Shown here in pieces: positions 6,127 through 12,008 of a stretch of DNA of 14,496 nucleotides. The DNA comes from CAXBYZ01 sp043826085 (GTDB lineage Bacteria; Patescibacteriota; Microgenomatia; UBA1400; CG1-02-47-37). The notes below the pieces were generated by a model. The model searched no databases and had not been told where the DNA came from. It saw nothing but the letters and a program-made list of their open reading frames with translations. The translations under genes and the position numbers were made by a program. Location: assembly GCA_043826085.1 (NCBI GenBank), contig JBDRQW010000007.1:1-14496 (forward strand). The letters are read 5' to 3'. Every line of letters begins with the position of its first letter. Position 1 is the stretch's first letter.

Positions 6127-6209
6127 TGGCCAGGGCGGGACTTGAACCCGCATCCGCAAAGCGGACAGCATTTTAAGTGCTGCGTGTATACCAATTCCAC
6201 CACCAGGCC
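6127..6209 (-). tRNA. tRNA-Leu (TAA)
   Basis: A class II tRNA with a long variable arm (TGTCCGCTTTGCGGATG), anticodon stem CAGCA/TGCTG with loop CTTAAAA, and T-arm GCGGG/CCCGC with loop TTCAAGT. The acceptor GGCCTGG/CCTGGCC has a U5-U68 mismatch. Its first base directly follows the encoded CCA of tRNA-Gln. Confidence 0.94.
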
Positions 6210-6283
6210 TGGTTGCCAGACTAAGATTCGAACTTAGAATAAAGGCTTCAAAGGCCTCTGTGATGCCATTTCACTATCTGGCA
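6210..6283 (-). tRNA. tRNA-Gln (TTG), CCA encoded
   Basis: Acceptor TGCCAGA/TCTGGCA, anticodon stem GAGGC/GCCTT with loop CTTTGAA, T-loop TTCGAAT, discriminator A followed by a genomically encoded CCA (6212-6210). It is the only one of the seven with CCA in the DNA, and it abuts tRNA-Leu with no spacer. First tRNA of the array in transcription order. Confidence 0.93.
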
Positions 6284-6320
6284 ATAAAAACCCACTCCTT
6301 TATCCAAAGGTGAGTTAATA

Positions 6321-6719
6321 TTACCCCATTATTTTACCACAAATCAAGACACATCCTCCGATTATCATCACATCGGCTATATTAAACACACTGAAAGAGA
6401 AAAAATTAATCATATCAATAACATATCCATAAACTATTCTGTCAAAAACATTGCTCAAGCCACCTAAAATAATCATTAAAAATCCTATTGATAAATATTT
6501 ATCCTGATTTTTCCATGATTTTATAAATTGAATAATTAAAACAATTAATAACGAGCCAACTCCCAATACCAACCACTTTTGATTTATGTTCAAAAAAAAC
6601 AAGCTCTTATTTTTATAAATCTCCAATCCACCCTTTAAAGCCAAAACCTTGATCAATCTATCTAGTATTAATAACAATCCACTCAATATCATTATTTTAA
6701 TTCTAACCCAAAAAAACAT
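6321..6719 (-). CDS. lspA: Lipoprotein signal peptidase (signal peptidase II)
   Basis: The 132-residue protein has four hydrophobic helices. The two catalytic-Asp blocks of LspA are present: LSNVFDRIVYGYVIDMINF (residues 88-106, Asp102) and VFNIADVMI (111-119, Asp116), matching the family patterns G-N-x-x-D-R...V-D-F and F-N-x-A-D. LspA removes signal peptides from diacylglyceryl-modified prolipoproteins in the membrane. It is short compared with the usual ~150-170 residues. The upstream small gene ends 2 nt before this ATG, so the two are probably co-transcribed. No Shine-Dalgarno precedes the first Met; the Met at residue 10 (MILSGLLL) is an alternative start. A short CCTTT/AAAGG stem followed by a T-run lies downstream at 6287-6313, before the tRNA array. 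Confidence 0.88.
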   Translation of the reverse strand: MFFWVRIKIMILSGLLLILDRLIKVLALKGGLEIYKNKSLFFLNINQKWLVLGVGSLLIVLIIQFIKSWKNQDKYLSIGFLMIILGGLSNVFDRIVYGYVIDMINFFSFSVFNIADVMIIGGCVLICGKIMG

Positions 6720-6721
6720 TT

Positions 6722-6913
6722 TTAACGAGACGCTTTACCTAGTAAATAAACTCTAATGTTTCCAAAATTTGTATCAGCCGTATTCACCACTCTCTCACCA
6801 ATCTTAAAAGCTTTTTCAGCCACCGTTCGATCATCCTTAACTTGAACCACCACTGCCCCCATAAATACTATCAGTAAACTCAAGCCTAGCCATTTTATTA
6901 GTTTATTTTTCAT
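6722..6913 (-). CDS. Small single-helix membrane or exported protein
   Basis: The 63-residue protein has a basic start (MKNKLIKW), a hydrophobic stretch at residues 9-25 (LGLSLLIVFMGAVVVQV), and a charged soluble remainder (KDDRTVAEKAFKIGERVV ...). This suggests a signal anchor or uncleaved signal peptide with a short outward-facing tail. There is no lipobox cysteine, so it is not an LspA substrate. It lies directly upstream of lspA (2 nt apart), which suggests one transcript. I do not recognise a family. Codon phasing and the tight junction support it as a real gene. Confidence 0.6.
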   Translation of the reverse strand: MKNKLIKWLGLSLLIVFMGAVVVQVKDDRTVAEKAFKIGERVVNTADTNFGNIRVYLLGKASR

Positions 6914-6973
6914 TTATAATTTACAAAACCAAACATAATCTTCTTGATTATCAGTTAAACAACTTTACGCAAC

Positions 6974-7537
6974 CTAATTAACATTCTGATTTCCAAAGAT
7001 ATTAAAACCAGACACCATTATTCTAAACCTTGGACCAAATGCTTTTCTTGCCTCTTCAGACTCAAACACACAGCTCAAACCATAACCCTGTTCCTGATAT
7101 AAAGTAAATATTCCTTGAAATGCTAAACCATCTTCTGTTTCCCAAACTAACTCGATTGCTTTCTCATCATCCAAAGTTGTTTCCTCTTTTCCAGCCCGAA
7201 CGATAATTTCTTCTGTTAACATCCAATCGCTAAACTCTTCTAATGTTTGAGGTTCGCCACTTTCACCAGTCAAAGAATTATAAAAACCATAACCTCTGCA
7301 AGTAATTTTTTTATCAGGGGAAATAAACTCTCTGCCATGATTATTAGTAGGTGCTTCACCCAAAGTCCATGAGGCCGGATAATCAACTGCAAATCCATAC
7401 CGGTCATTTTCGTAAATCGCCCAATCTCCGGAATCAAAACCTCTTTGCCCTATCCACCACAAAACCAAAAATATAACCAGTATTCCCACCAACCCTACCT
7501 TCAACCACTTACTTTTCTTAACTATGCGAGCAGTCAT
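6974..7537 (-). CDS. Membrane-anchored PsbP-like protein
   Basis: The 187-residue protein has a basic N-terminus, one transmembrane helix (about residues 12-29, VGLVGILVIFLVLWWIG), then an outward-facing domain that opens DWAIYENDRYGFAVDYPASW. This 'Y-x-x-x-x-Y-G-F-x-x-x-Y-P-x-x-W' opening is characteristic of PsbP-like/PsbP_2 and DUF1795-type domains, which are common in exported proteins of many bacteria, including CPR. The later strands (AIELVWETEDGLAFQGIFTL, then ARKAFGPRFRIMVSGF near the end) fit the fold. Two cysteines (in ITCRGYGF and LSCVFE) could form a disulfide. The function is unknown. A TATAAA -10 lies 8 nt before the ATG. Confidence 0.7.
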   Translation of the reverse strand: MTARIVKKSKWLKVGLVGILVIFLVLWWIGQRGFDSGDWAIYENDRYGFAVDYPASWTLGEAPTNNHGREFISPDKKITCRGYGFYNSLTGESGEPQTLEEFSDWMLTEEIIVRAGKEETTLDDEKAIELVWETEDGLAFQGIFTLYQEQGYGLSCVFESEEARKAFGPRFRIMVSGFNIFGNQNVN

Positions 7538-7545
7538 ATTATTAG

Positions 7546-7551
7546 TTTATA
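7546..7551 (-). promoter_or_regulatory. -10 box of the PsbP-like gene
   Basis: TATAAA on the minus strand, 8 nt upstream of the ATG, with no clear -35. It fits the near-leaderless pattern of neighbouring genes. Confidence 0.4.
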
Positions 7552-7679
7552 TTGCTATCAAACTTCTTTCCATAGCAATTCTTCGACTTCACAAATTTGA
7601 ACTTCACCTGCTTTTTATCAAATTTTCACTAATAATAATAGTATAAAATCATAAAATAAGTGTAATACTTGACTTAATC

Positions 7680-7688
7680 TGTTATACT
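7680..7688 (+). promoter_or_regulatory. Extended -10 promoter of the small RNA
   Basis: TGTTATACT is an extended -10. The predicted +1 is about 7694-7695, exactly at the first base of the closing stem of the RNA at 7695-7781. Confidence 0.6.
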
Positions 7689-7693
7689 AAATA

Positions 7694-7781
7694 TGCGTTG
7701 GTGGGCGAAAGCTCCTCTTCGGGTAAGATATATCTAACCTGAGAGCCAACGCCTAATTAACGCCTTCACAGGCGTTTTTTA
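7694..7781 (+). ncRNA. Unassigned ~87-nt structured small RNA, three-way junction
   Basis: The closing stem P1 is GCGTTGG (7695-7701) with CCAACGC (7746-7752). P2 is GGGC/GCTC (7703-7706 with 7711-7714) capped by a GAAA tetraloop. P3 is CTCTT/GAGAG, a bulged C, G-U, GGT/ACC, an A-A mismatch, AGA/TCT and a TATA loop (7715-7745). The helices stack with only one unpaired base at the junction. An intrinsic terminator follows. The promoter lies immediately upstream, and no plus-strand gene starts until 8338, so it looks like an independent transcript rather than a leader. It lacks the SRP Alu/domain IV, 6S, RNase P and hammerhead core sequences I know. The first AACGCC (7748-7753) is repeated in the terminator (7759-7764), allowing alternative pairing. 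Confidence 0.6.
7759..7780 (+). terminator. Intrinsic terminator of the small RNA
   Basis: AACGCC (7759-7764), loop TTCACA, GGCGTT (7771-7776), followed by TTTT: a strong rho-independent terminator. The opposing gene ends inside it (stop at 7766-7768). Confidence 0.85.
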
Positions 7782-8100
7782 GTCTTTGACCTTCTTTTGT
7801 GTCGCATTATACTTAAAAATTTGTACTTTCCCGTTCCTATTTTTTCAACAACAACCTTAACTTTTCCTTCATTTTTTATAAAGCAAGCAAGCTCATATTG
7901 AATAGAGTTTTTAAACTTTCCCTTAACCTTTTTTTGAACCTCTCTAGTTTGAGAAATTCTTTTACAATTTTTAATAACCCATGGAGCATAAGCTAAACAC
8001 ATTAATTTTAAATATTGCTCACTAATATTCCTTGGTTTTCTATTTTTAAAAATTAAATGATTAAAACCATTTGTCGATTAATTAACTTATGTATTTTCAT
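7766..8100 (-). pseudogene. Small BECR-nuclease-like gene with a 5' frameshift
   Basis: The intact 3' frame gives 78 residues from the Met at 8002. The same frame is open and protein-like further upstream (FNHLIFKNRKPRNISEQYLKL), without a start codon, to a stop at 8078. In the neighbouring frame an ATG at 8100 gives MKIHKLINRQMV and then stops; adding one base to the four-base homopolymer at 8063-8066 joins the two into one ~111-residue protein. A TATAAT 10 nt before the ATG at 8100 supports that as the original start. The basic sequence, with an early His and the late VVVEKIGTGKYKFLSIM strand pair, recalls PBECR/BECR-fold small nucleases of phage-like systems, but this is a weak resemblance. 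Alternatives are an intact 78-residue protein from 8002, or an assembly error in the homopolymer. Confidence 0.5.
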
Positions 8101-8110
8101 CTCACTTAAT

Positions 8111-8116
8111 ATTATA
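8111..8116 (-). promoter_or_regulatory. -10 box of the frameshifted small gene
   Basis: TATAAT on the minus strand, 10 nt before ATG 8100. It places the transcript start about 4 nt before that ATG. The following ~150 bp (8117-8266) contain nothing I recognise. Confidence 0.45.
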
Positions 8117-8266
8117 CCGCACTCTTAAAGTAGGGGGGCTTAATCCTAAAAGAGGGGATCAACACCAACAACCCAAGCCAACCAATATTTTTCTTTAACT
8201 CAATTTTCTTTAACTTTAGCACTAATTTATTCTACCAAAAACCACACATAATTCCACCCACCAGCC

Positions 8267-8312
8267 TTCAAGGGTTTATCCTGAGCGCAGTCGAAGGGTT
8301 TATCCTTGCAGG
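8267..8312. repeat. Composite interspersed repeat (families B and D)
   Basis: Two copies of AAGGGTTTATCC (about 8269-8280 and 8294-8305) flank CCTGAGCGCAGTCGAAGG (8280-8297). On the minus strand the middle part reads CTTCGACTGCGCTCAGG, sharing the CTTCGAC...CTCAG frame with the family B copies in the tRNA array. The GGGTTTATCC part matches 5001-5010. Confidence 0.7.
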
Positions 8313-8322
8313 TAAAATTAAG

Positions 8323-8331
8323 TGGTAAAAT
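8323..8331 (+). promoter_or_regulatory. Extended -10 promoter of the antitoxin-like gene
   Basis: TGGTAAAAT ends 6 nt before ATG 8338, so the predicted +1 coincides with the start codon. Confidence 0.5.
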
Positions 8332-8337
8332 ATTAAT

Positions 8338-8526
8338 ATGAATTACGCACATAAAAATATTCAACTAGAAAACTTTAATCCTCTCCAAGAGACAAGGGAA
8401 ATTCTTGCTGATCAAAAACTTCTCAAAGATATCAAGGAAGCCGAGGAAGATTATAAAAATGGCAAGTACAAAACTTTCAAAGAACTCTTTGGCACGACAC
8501 CAGGGAAATGTTTGAGAAAAAATTAG
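8338..8526 (+). CDS. Antitoxin-like small protein (RelB/Phd-type C-terminus), orphan
   Basis: The 62-residue acidic protein contains ILADQKLLKDIKEAEEDYKNGKYKTFKELF (about residues 22-51). This resembles the amphipathic, toxin-wrapping tail of type II antitoxins ('D-x-x-L-x-x-x-I-x-x-A-x-x-D-x-x-x-G-x-x-x-x-x-x-E-x-F'). The N-terminal DNA-binding part is short. A toxin gene would be expected to overlap or follow. Only fragments are seen: a 15-residue frame at 8508-8555 overlapping its end, and a 9-residue frame at 8542-8571 (MPIFKVDKN) with a TATAAA-like box before it. The toxin therefore appears lost or decayed. The family call rests on the tail pattern only. Confidence 0.6.
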   Translation: MNYAHKNIQLENFNPLQETREILADQKLLKDIKEAEEDYKNGKYKTFKELFGTTPGKCLRKN

Positions 8527-8606
8527 TGATAGAATATAAATATGCCAATTTTTAAAGTCGATAAGAATTGATACTTTAGTTCAAAAAATATAGTTAAATA
8601 GAGCTT

Positions 8607-8768
8607 ATGATAGATAAAAAGAAAGAAGAAACAAATCCGAAACAAAAGCGACTAATCACTCTTATTTCAACCAAAAATAAATCGCCAGAACAAGTAGCAA
8701 AAAAATTAATGAAAAACTACAATAAATATCTAGAAAAATCCCCACAAAAAAGAAAACAACCAAAATGA
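8607..8768 (+). CDS. Small lysine-rich hypothetical protein
   Basis: ATG 8607 to TGA 8766-8768 gives 53 residues, about a third of them Lys or Arg: MIDKKKEETNPKQKRL at the start and SPEQVAKKLMKNYNKYLEK in the middle, likely one helix. A TATAGT box at 8589-8594 lies 12 nt before the ATG. No family is recognised. It ends 15 bp before the left direct repeat of the restriction island, so it may be the last host gene before the insertion. A chance frame cannot be excluded. Confidence 0.35.
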   Translation: MIDKKKEETNPKQKRLITLISTKNKSPEQVAKKLMKNYNKYLEKSPQKRKQPK

Positions 8769-8783
8769 TTCAGAGAGGGTCCT

Positions 8784-8867
8784 AGAAAAGACTAATACTG
8801 CAACCTAAACTACCTACAAGGATCATCCCTGTAGGTGAACCTAAGTTTTTTGAGCGGGAGACCCCGC
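8784..8867. repeat. Left 84-bp direct repeat of the restriction island (attL-like)
   Basis: It aligns without gaps to 11835-11918 with roughly 12 mismatches. It holds a stem-loop (CTACA/TGTAG arms around GGATCATCC) and ends in GAGCGGGAGACCCCGC, which on the minus strand reads like the 3' end of a tRNA (acceptor CTCCCGC). No tRNA body follows on this side. Confidence 0.85.
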
Positions 8868-8959
8868 AAACAACTTCGATACCGTCACCAAATCATCCTC
8901 TAGAATCAATATTGTTTTGTTTAGAACCAACCATACCAAGATACGAATCGTTTTACGTC

Positions 8960-10048
8960 TTATTTTAAGAAACGAATTTGCAAATTCAAATTAAAGAATA
9001 GTTTTCCATTCTTTTCGTATAGCTTGCCATATTTATAACGCGCGGTACTGGAAGCATCAAATTTTGTATTTTCGTATAAATACGATCGAAACTCGTCTCG
9101 ATTATACAAATGATAACAAACAACTTCGCCGTTTTCTTTAACGACAATATAACCTCCCTGTGCTTTTGTAAATCCATCCCATGATTTACTCGGTACCATA
9201 CCAAGCGCAACCGCATCCAAAAAGTTTTTAATTTTATATTCAAAATTATTTTGAGAAAGTCCGAATTTATTAAATACTTGTTTATTTTCGGCAAGTTTAT
9301 CTGTCAAGCCAGAAATCGTTCTATTACTACTTGAAAAAAAGTCAAACAACATCTGTGCGATGAACTCCGGTAATGCGGTATCTATCATTTTCATGTTCAG
9401 ATCAAATTGTTTATTTGATACTTTATCAAATTCAAAGATTCCGCCGTGTTTACAAATATAATTAACACGATCGCGAATCTTGGAACTTGTCTCTATGGAA
9501 TTAACTTTATCAATGCCTCCAGTAAATGACTTCACCTCATAGATAAAATTTGTGGTTTTACCTGCATTAAGTAATGTGGATGCACCACCAACCATAGACT
9601 TTATCGAAAAACCTAACATTGGAGAAGTTTTTGAAATCCGATCATAAATAATCGCCACTAAATCTGATTTTTGTTCGTTATCAGCTTTAACTTTTTTACA
9701 AAGCAATTCTTCCATCAATTTGCCAGCTTCGGGAATTATAAAAGAACTGCTTTTTTCATTTCGAATTCGTTTAAAAATTTTCAGAGTTTTTTCTTTTAAT
9801 TTTGAAGAGTCAAAAATTTTCAACGTTCTGCCCTCTTCATCCATAATCGAAACTTGCGTATCGGATTCGGTCAAGTCATAAATTTTTACAAATTCGTCTT
9901 TTTCTTTTCTGATTATTTTATGGAATATAAAAAACTTTCCATCAATCACTTTTAAATTTTTATCCGCCGCAAAAAGTTTGCGTTCTTCCAAAATTTTAAG
10001 GAAAACGTAAAACTCAGACCATTCACCTTTGTTATTTTTTCTTATCAT
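8960..10048 (-). CDS. Type II restriction endonuclease, HpaII family (probable CCGG specificity)
   Basis: The 362-residue protein (R.HpaII is about the same length) opens NNKGEWSEFYVFLKIL (residues 5-20), the conserved N-terminus of HpaII-type enzymes. A likely catalytic region follows: SDLVAIIYD (128-136) and, after a short loop, LGFSIKS (145-151). Asp129 and Lys150 are candidates for the metal-binding D...(S)xK pair. It would cut unmethylated CCGG. The ATG lies inside the 3' end of the methyltransferase gene (17-bp overlap, order M then R), so translation is probably coupled and methylation is made first. The sequence is not truncated. The ~90 bp between its stop and the left direct repeat show no feature. 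Confidence 0.85.
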   Translation of the reverse strand: MIRKNNKGEWSEFYVFLKILEERKLFAADKNLKVIDGKFFIFHKIIRKEKDEFVKIYDLTESDTQVSIMDEEGRTLKIFDSSKLKEKTLKIFKRIRNEKSSSFIIPEAGKLMEELLCKKVKADNEQKSDLVAIIYDRISKTSPMLGFSIKSMVGGASTLLNAGKTTNFIYEVKSFTGGIDKVNSIETSSKIRDRVNYICKHGGIFEFDKVSNKQFDLNMKMIDTALPEFIAQMLFDFFSSSNRTISGLTDKLAENKQVFNKFGLSQNNFEYKIKNFLDAVALGMVPSKSWDGFTKAQGGYIVVKENGEVVCYHLYNRDEFRSYLYENTKFDASSTARYKYGKLYEKNGKLFFNLNLQIRFLK

Positions 10049-11705
10049 ATTTGTTTAATGTTGTAATTATTTCTTCCGCAATCGCTTGAATTGCGGGCAC
10101 TGCAACGGAATTACCGAGTTGCTTCATCGCTTGAACCTCAGACATTGTTGGTGGAAATTCAAACCAATCGGGAAAACCTTGCATTTTCAATCCTTCTCTT
10201 GGGCCAATCCTGACAATCTTTCCGTTAACACGATATGAATCCCAATTTCTACGATCGGTAATATTACTTCCTCGACCCCCGACCCGTAAGGTATATCCTA
10301 TCTCTTTTTCACATGCTCCTCCAAGTATATCTGACATAGAATACTTCAATTCTTTTAAGGGTTCGGGAAAGTCAAAATGAATTGACTTATCCTTGAAACC
10401 CACCATAAACAAACGAGGACGATGTTGTGGCATTCCGAAATCGGACGCTTTTACTATTTTTGGGAAGAAAGAGTACCCGAGATCATCCTCGATTATTTTT
10501 TTTATTGTCTCAAAAGTCTTCCCATCATCATGTTTGAAAAGGTGTCGCACATTTTCCAAGAAAAACGCTTTTGGTCTTTTTTTGTCAATGATATTGACGA
10601 TATTAAAAAATAAAGTTCCCCTTACTTCATTAAAACCTTTCTTGAATCCCGCTTGTGAGAATGGTTGACACGGGAACCCCGCCGTTAAAATATCAAAATC
10701 AGGAATATTTTTCATTTTAACTTTCGTAATATCACCGACAAAATTCCCGGATTGAAAAACTTTCGGAGACATTTTGAAAAAATTATGTTTATATGTTTTT
10801 TGTGCAGGTTCATCCCATTCCGAAACAAAAACACACTCTCCTCCAACATTATGAAAAGCGATATGAAATCCTCCGATGCCCGCAAATAAATCAATAAATT
10901 CCCAACCCTTCTTTTTATTTTTGCTTTCGGGAGTGTTCTCGTTTACACCATAAAAATACATTTGATTGGCATCAACTAGTAAATCGAACAATGACACTTG
11001 CATGCCTTCCGCAACATATTCGGTTTTTATCAGTTCTGTCTTTTTTAATTCACCAAGTACACTATGTGAAGTGTTTTTTGTGACAATCAGAAAATCAACA
11101 ACATTGATACCCATCAGTTGACCGGCCTCAATGATTCTTTTGGCGACTTTTTTGTCTTGCTTACTGGGATTGGAATCACCAGACGGATGATTATGTACCA
11201 AAATCACGCCCGCGGCATTCATCTTGAGTCCAGGTGCGAAAACTTCTCGCGGATGTATCATACTTTTATCCAAAGTGCCGATTGAAATCGTCTTCTTTTT
11301 TAAAAGTTGGTTTCGCGCATTCAAGTATAAACAAACCAGGTGTTCTCTTTTTTTATTCTTCAAATCAGAGACCATCGTAATTGCGTCTTTTGCGGATAAG
11401 ACAAGATTGTCAAAATCCGCCAGTTCATCTTGGATTCTACGCGCCAAAGACAAAGCAGATGCTATCTGTAACGCTTTTGCTTTTCCGATTCCCTGAATTT
11501 TTATCAATTCGTCAACGGTTACAAATAATATATTGTTCCCGAATTTTCGAAATATTTTCTGCGCAAGAATTTTAACATTGGTTCCCTTAATTCCGGTTCC
11601 GAGTAATATTGCCAAAAGTTCGCTTTTGGTCAATGCATCCGCACCCTTTGCCAGAAATTTTTCTCTCGGTCTGTCGATCTTTGGTGTATCTTTTAACCTA
11701 ACCAT
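10032..11705 (-). CDS. RadC - C5-cytosine DNA methyltransferase fusion protein
   Basis: The single 557-residue frame joins two complete proteins. Residues 1-~235 are RadC: DRPREKFL...LLAILLGTG, a helix-hairpin-helix (IQGIGKAKALQIA, 70-82), HPREVF (151-156) and the JAMM/MPN metal site HNHPSGDSNPSKQD (171-184; His171, His173, Asp184). A ~30-residue linker follows. Residues 268-550 are a C5-MTase: motif I FIDLFAGIGGF (270-280), motif IV GFPCQPFS (343-350, nucleophile Cys346), ENV (384-386), motif VIII QHRPR (427-431), PREGLKMQGFP (502-512) and motif X GNSVAVPA (531-538). The target-recognition region (about 440-500, with RVGGRGSNITDRRNW) and the HpaII-type partner suggest it methylates CCGG. What RadC adds is unknown. 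A TATAAT 11 nt upstream predicts a very short leader. Confidence 0.92.
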   Translation of the reverse strand: MVRLKDTPKIDRPREKFLAKGADALTKSELLAILLGTGIKGTNVKILAQKIFRKFGNNILFVTVDELIKIQGIGKAKALQIASALSLARRIQDELADFDNLVLSAKDAITMVSDLKNKKREHLVCLYLNARNQLLKKKTISIGTLDKSMIHPREVFAPGLKMNAAGVILVHNHPSGDSNPSKQDKKVAKRIIEAGQLMGINVVDFLIVTKNTSHSVLGELKKTELIKTEYVAEGMQVSLFDLLVDANQMYFYGVNENTPESKNKKKGWEFIDLFAGIGGFHIAFHNVGGECVFVSEWDEPAQKTYKHNFFKMSPKVFQSGNFVGDITKVKMKNIPDFDILTAGFPCQPFSQAGFKKGFNEVRGTLFFNIVNIIDKKRPKAFFLENVRHLFKHDDGKTFETIKKIIEDDLGYSFFPKIVKASDFGMPQHRPRLFMVGFKDKSIHFDFPEPLKELKYSMSDILGGACEKEIGYTLRVGGRGSNITDRRNWDSYRVNGKIVRIGPREGLKMQGFPDWFEFPPTMSEVQAMKQLGNSVAVPAIQAIAEEIITTLNKYDKKK

Positions 11706-11718
11706 ATGAATAATTCAT
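11706..11718. promoter_or_regulatory. Small inverted repeat at the RadC-MTase transcription start
   Basis: ATGAAT-A-ATTCAT lies between the -10 box and the start codon, a position where a repressor could block transcription. There is no independent evidence for an operator. Confidence 0.25.
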
Positions 11719-11722
11719 TATA
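11717..11722 (-). promoter_or_regulatory. -10 box of the RadC-MTase/REase operon
   Basis: TATAAT on the minus strand, 11 nt before the ATG, with only a weak -35. The predicted leader is about 5 nt. Confidence 0.5.
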
Positions 11723-11834
11723 AAGTAAATAAAAAAGTTTTGAGTGGTAAATTAAATTTTAATCCAACTACTCTCACAAAATTTCAATTTTACTATTCAT
11801 TTTCACAACGATTCAGCGATTCAGGAACGAGCCC

Positions 11835-11918
11835 AGAAAAGACTAACACATCAACCCAAAATACCTACAAGGATCATCCCTGTAGGTGAATTTATATATT
11901 TTGAGCGGGAGACCCCAC
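11835..11918. repeat. Right 84-bp direct repeat of the restriction island (attR-like)
   Basis: The ungapped partner of 8784-8867 (offset 3051 bp). It contains the same stem-loop and the tRNA-3'-end-like GAGCGGGAGACCCC, here joined to a decayed tRNA body at 11919-11974. The island between the repeats contains only the R-M genes. Confidence 0.85.
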
Positions 11919-11974
11919 GACCGCGTAGCGACTTTATCGTTGATAACGAAACGTTCTATCAACTGAGCTACTCC
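11904..11974 (-). pseudogene. Decayed tRNA (anticodon triplet ATC, possibly former tRNA-Asp)
   Basis: On the minus strand, GGAG-TAGCTCAGTTGATAGAAC resembles the end of an acceptor strand and a D-arm. Here the D-stem GCTC/GAAC and the GG of the loop are mutated. An anticodon arm with loop TTATCAA and a 3' acceptor strand CTCCCGC follow. The T-arm is scrambled (CTACGCGGTCGTGGGG instead of a GGG-TTCGA-CCC arm), and the 5' acceptor is cut after GGAG. It is therefore not functional. It identifies the island as sitting at a former tRNA gene. Confidence 0.6.
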
Positions 11975-12008
11975 TTTACAGAGGTAATTTTCTCATTAAA
12001 CTCTCAAC

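Noticed and set aside
7694..7752. The structured RNA as a tRNA or hammerhead ribozyme
   Set aside because: It has a 7-bp closing stem like a tRNA, but no T-arm or anticodon arm and only 58 nt. No CUGANGA core is present on this strand.
8986..9294. Second minus-strand frame of 102 codons within the endonuclease gene
   Set aside because: It overlaps the HpaII-type gene in another frame on the same strand and has no recognisable features.
10393..11575. Plus-strand open frames of 60-90 codons opposite the RadC-MTase gene
   Set aside because: They are antisense shadows of a gene with strong motifs and show no family features or promoters.
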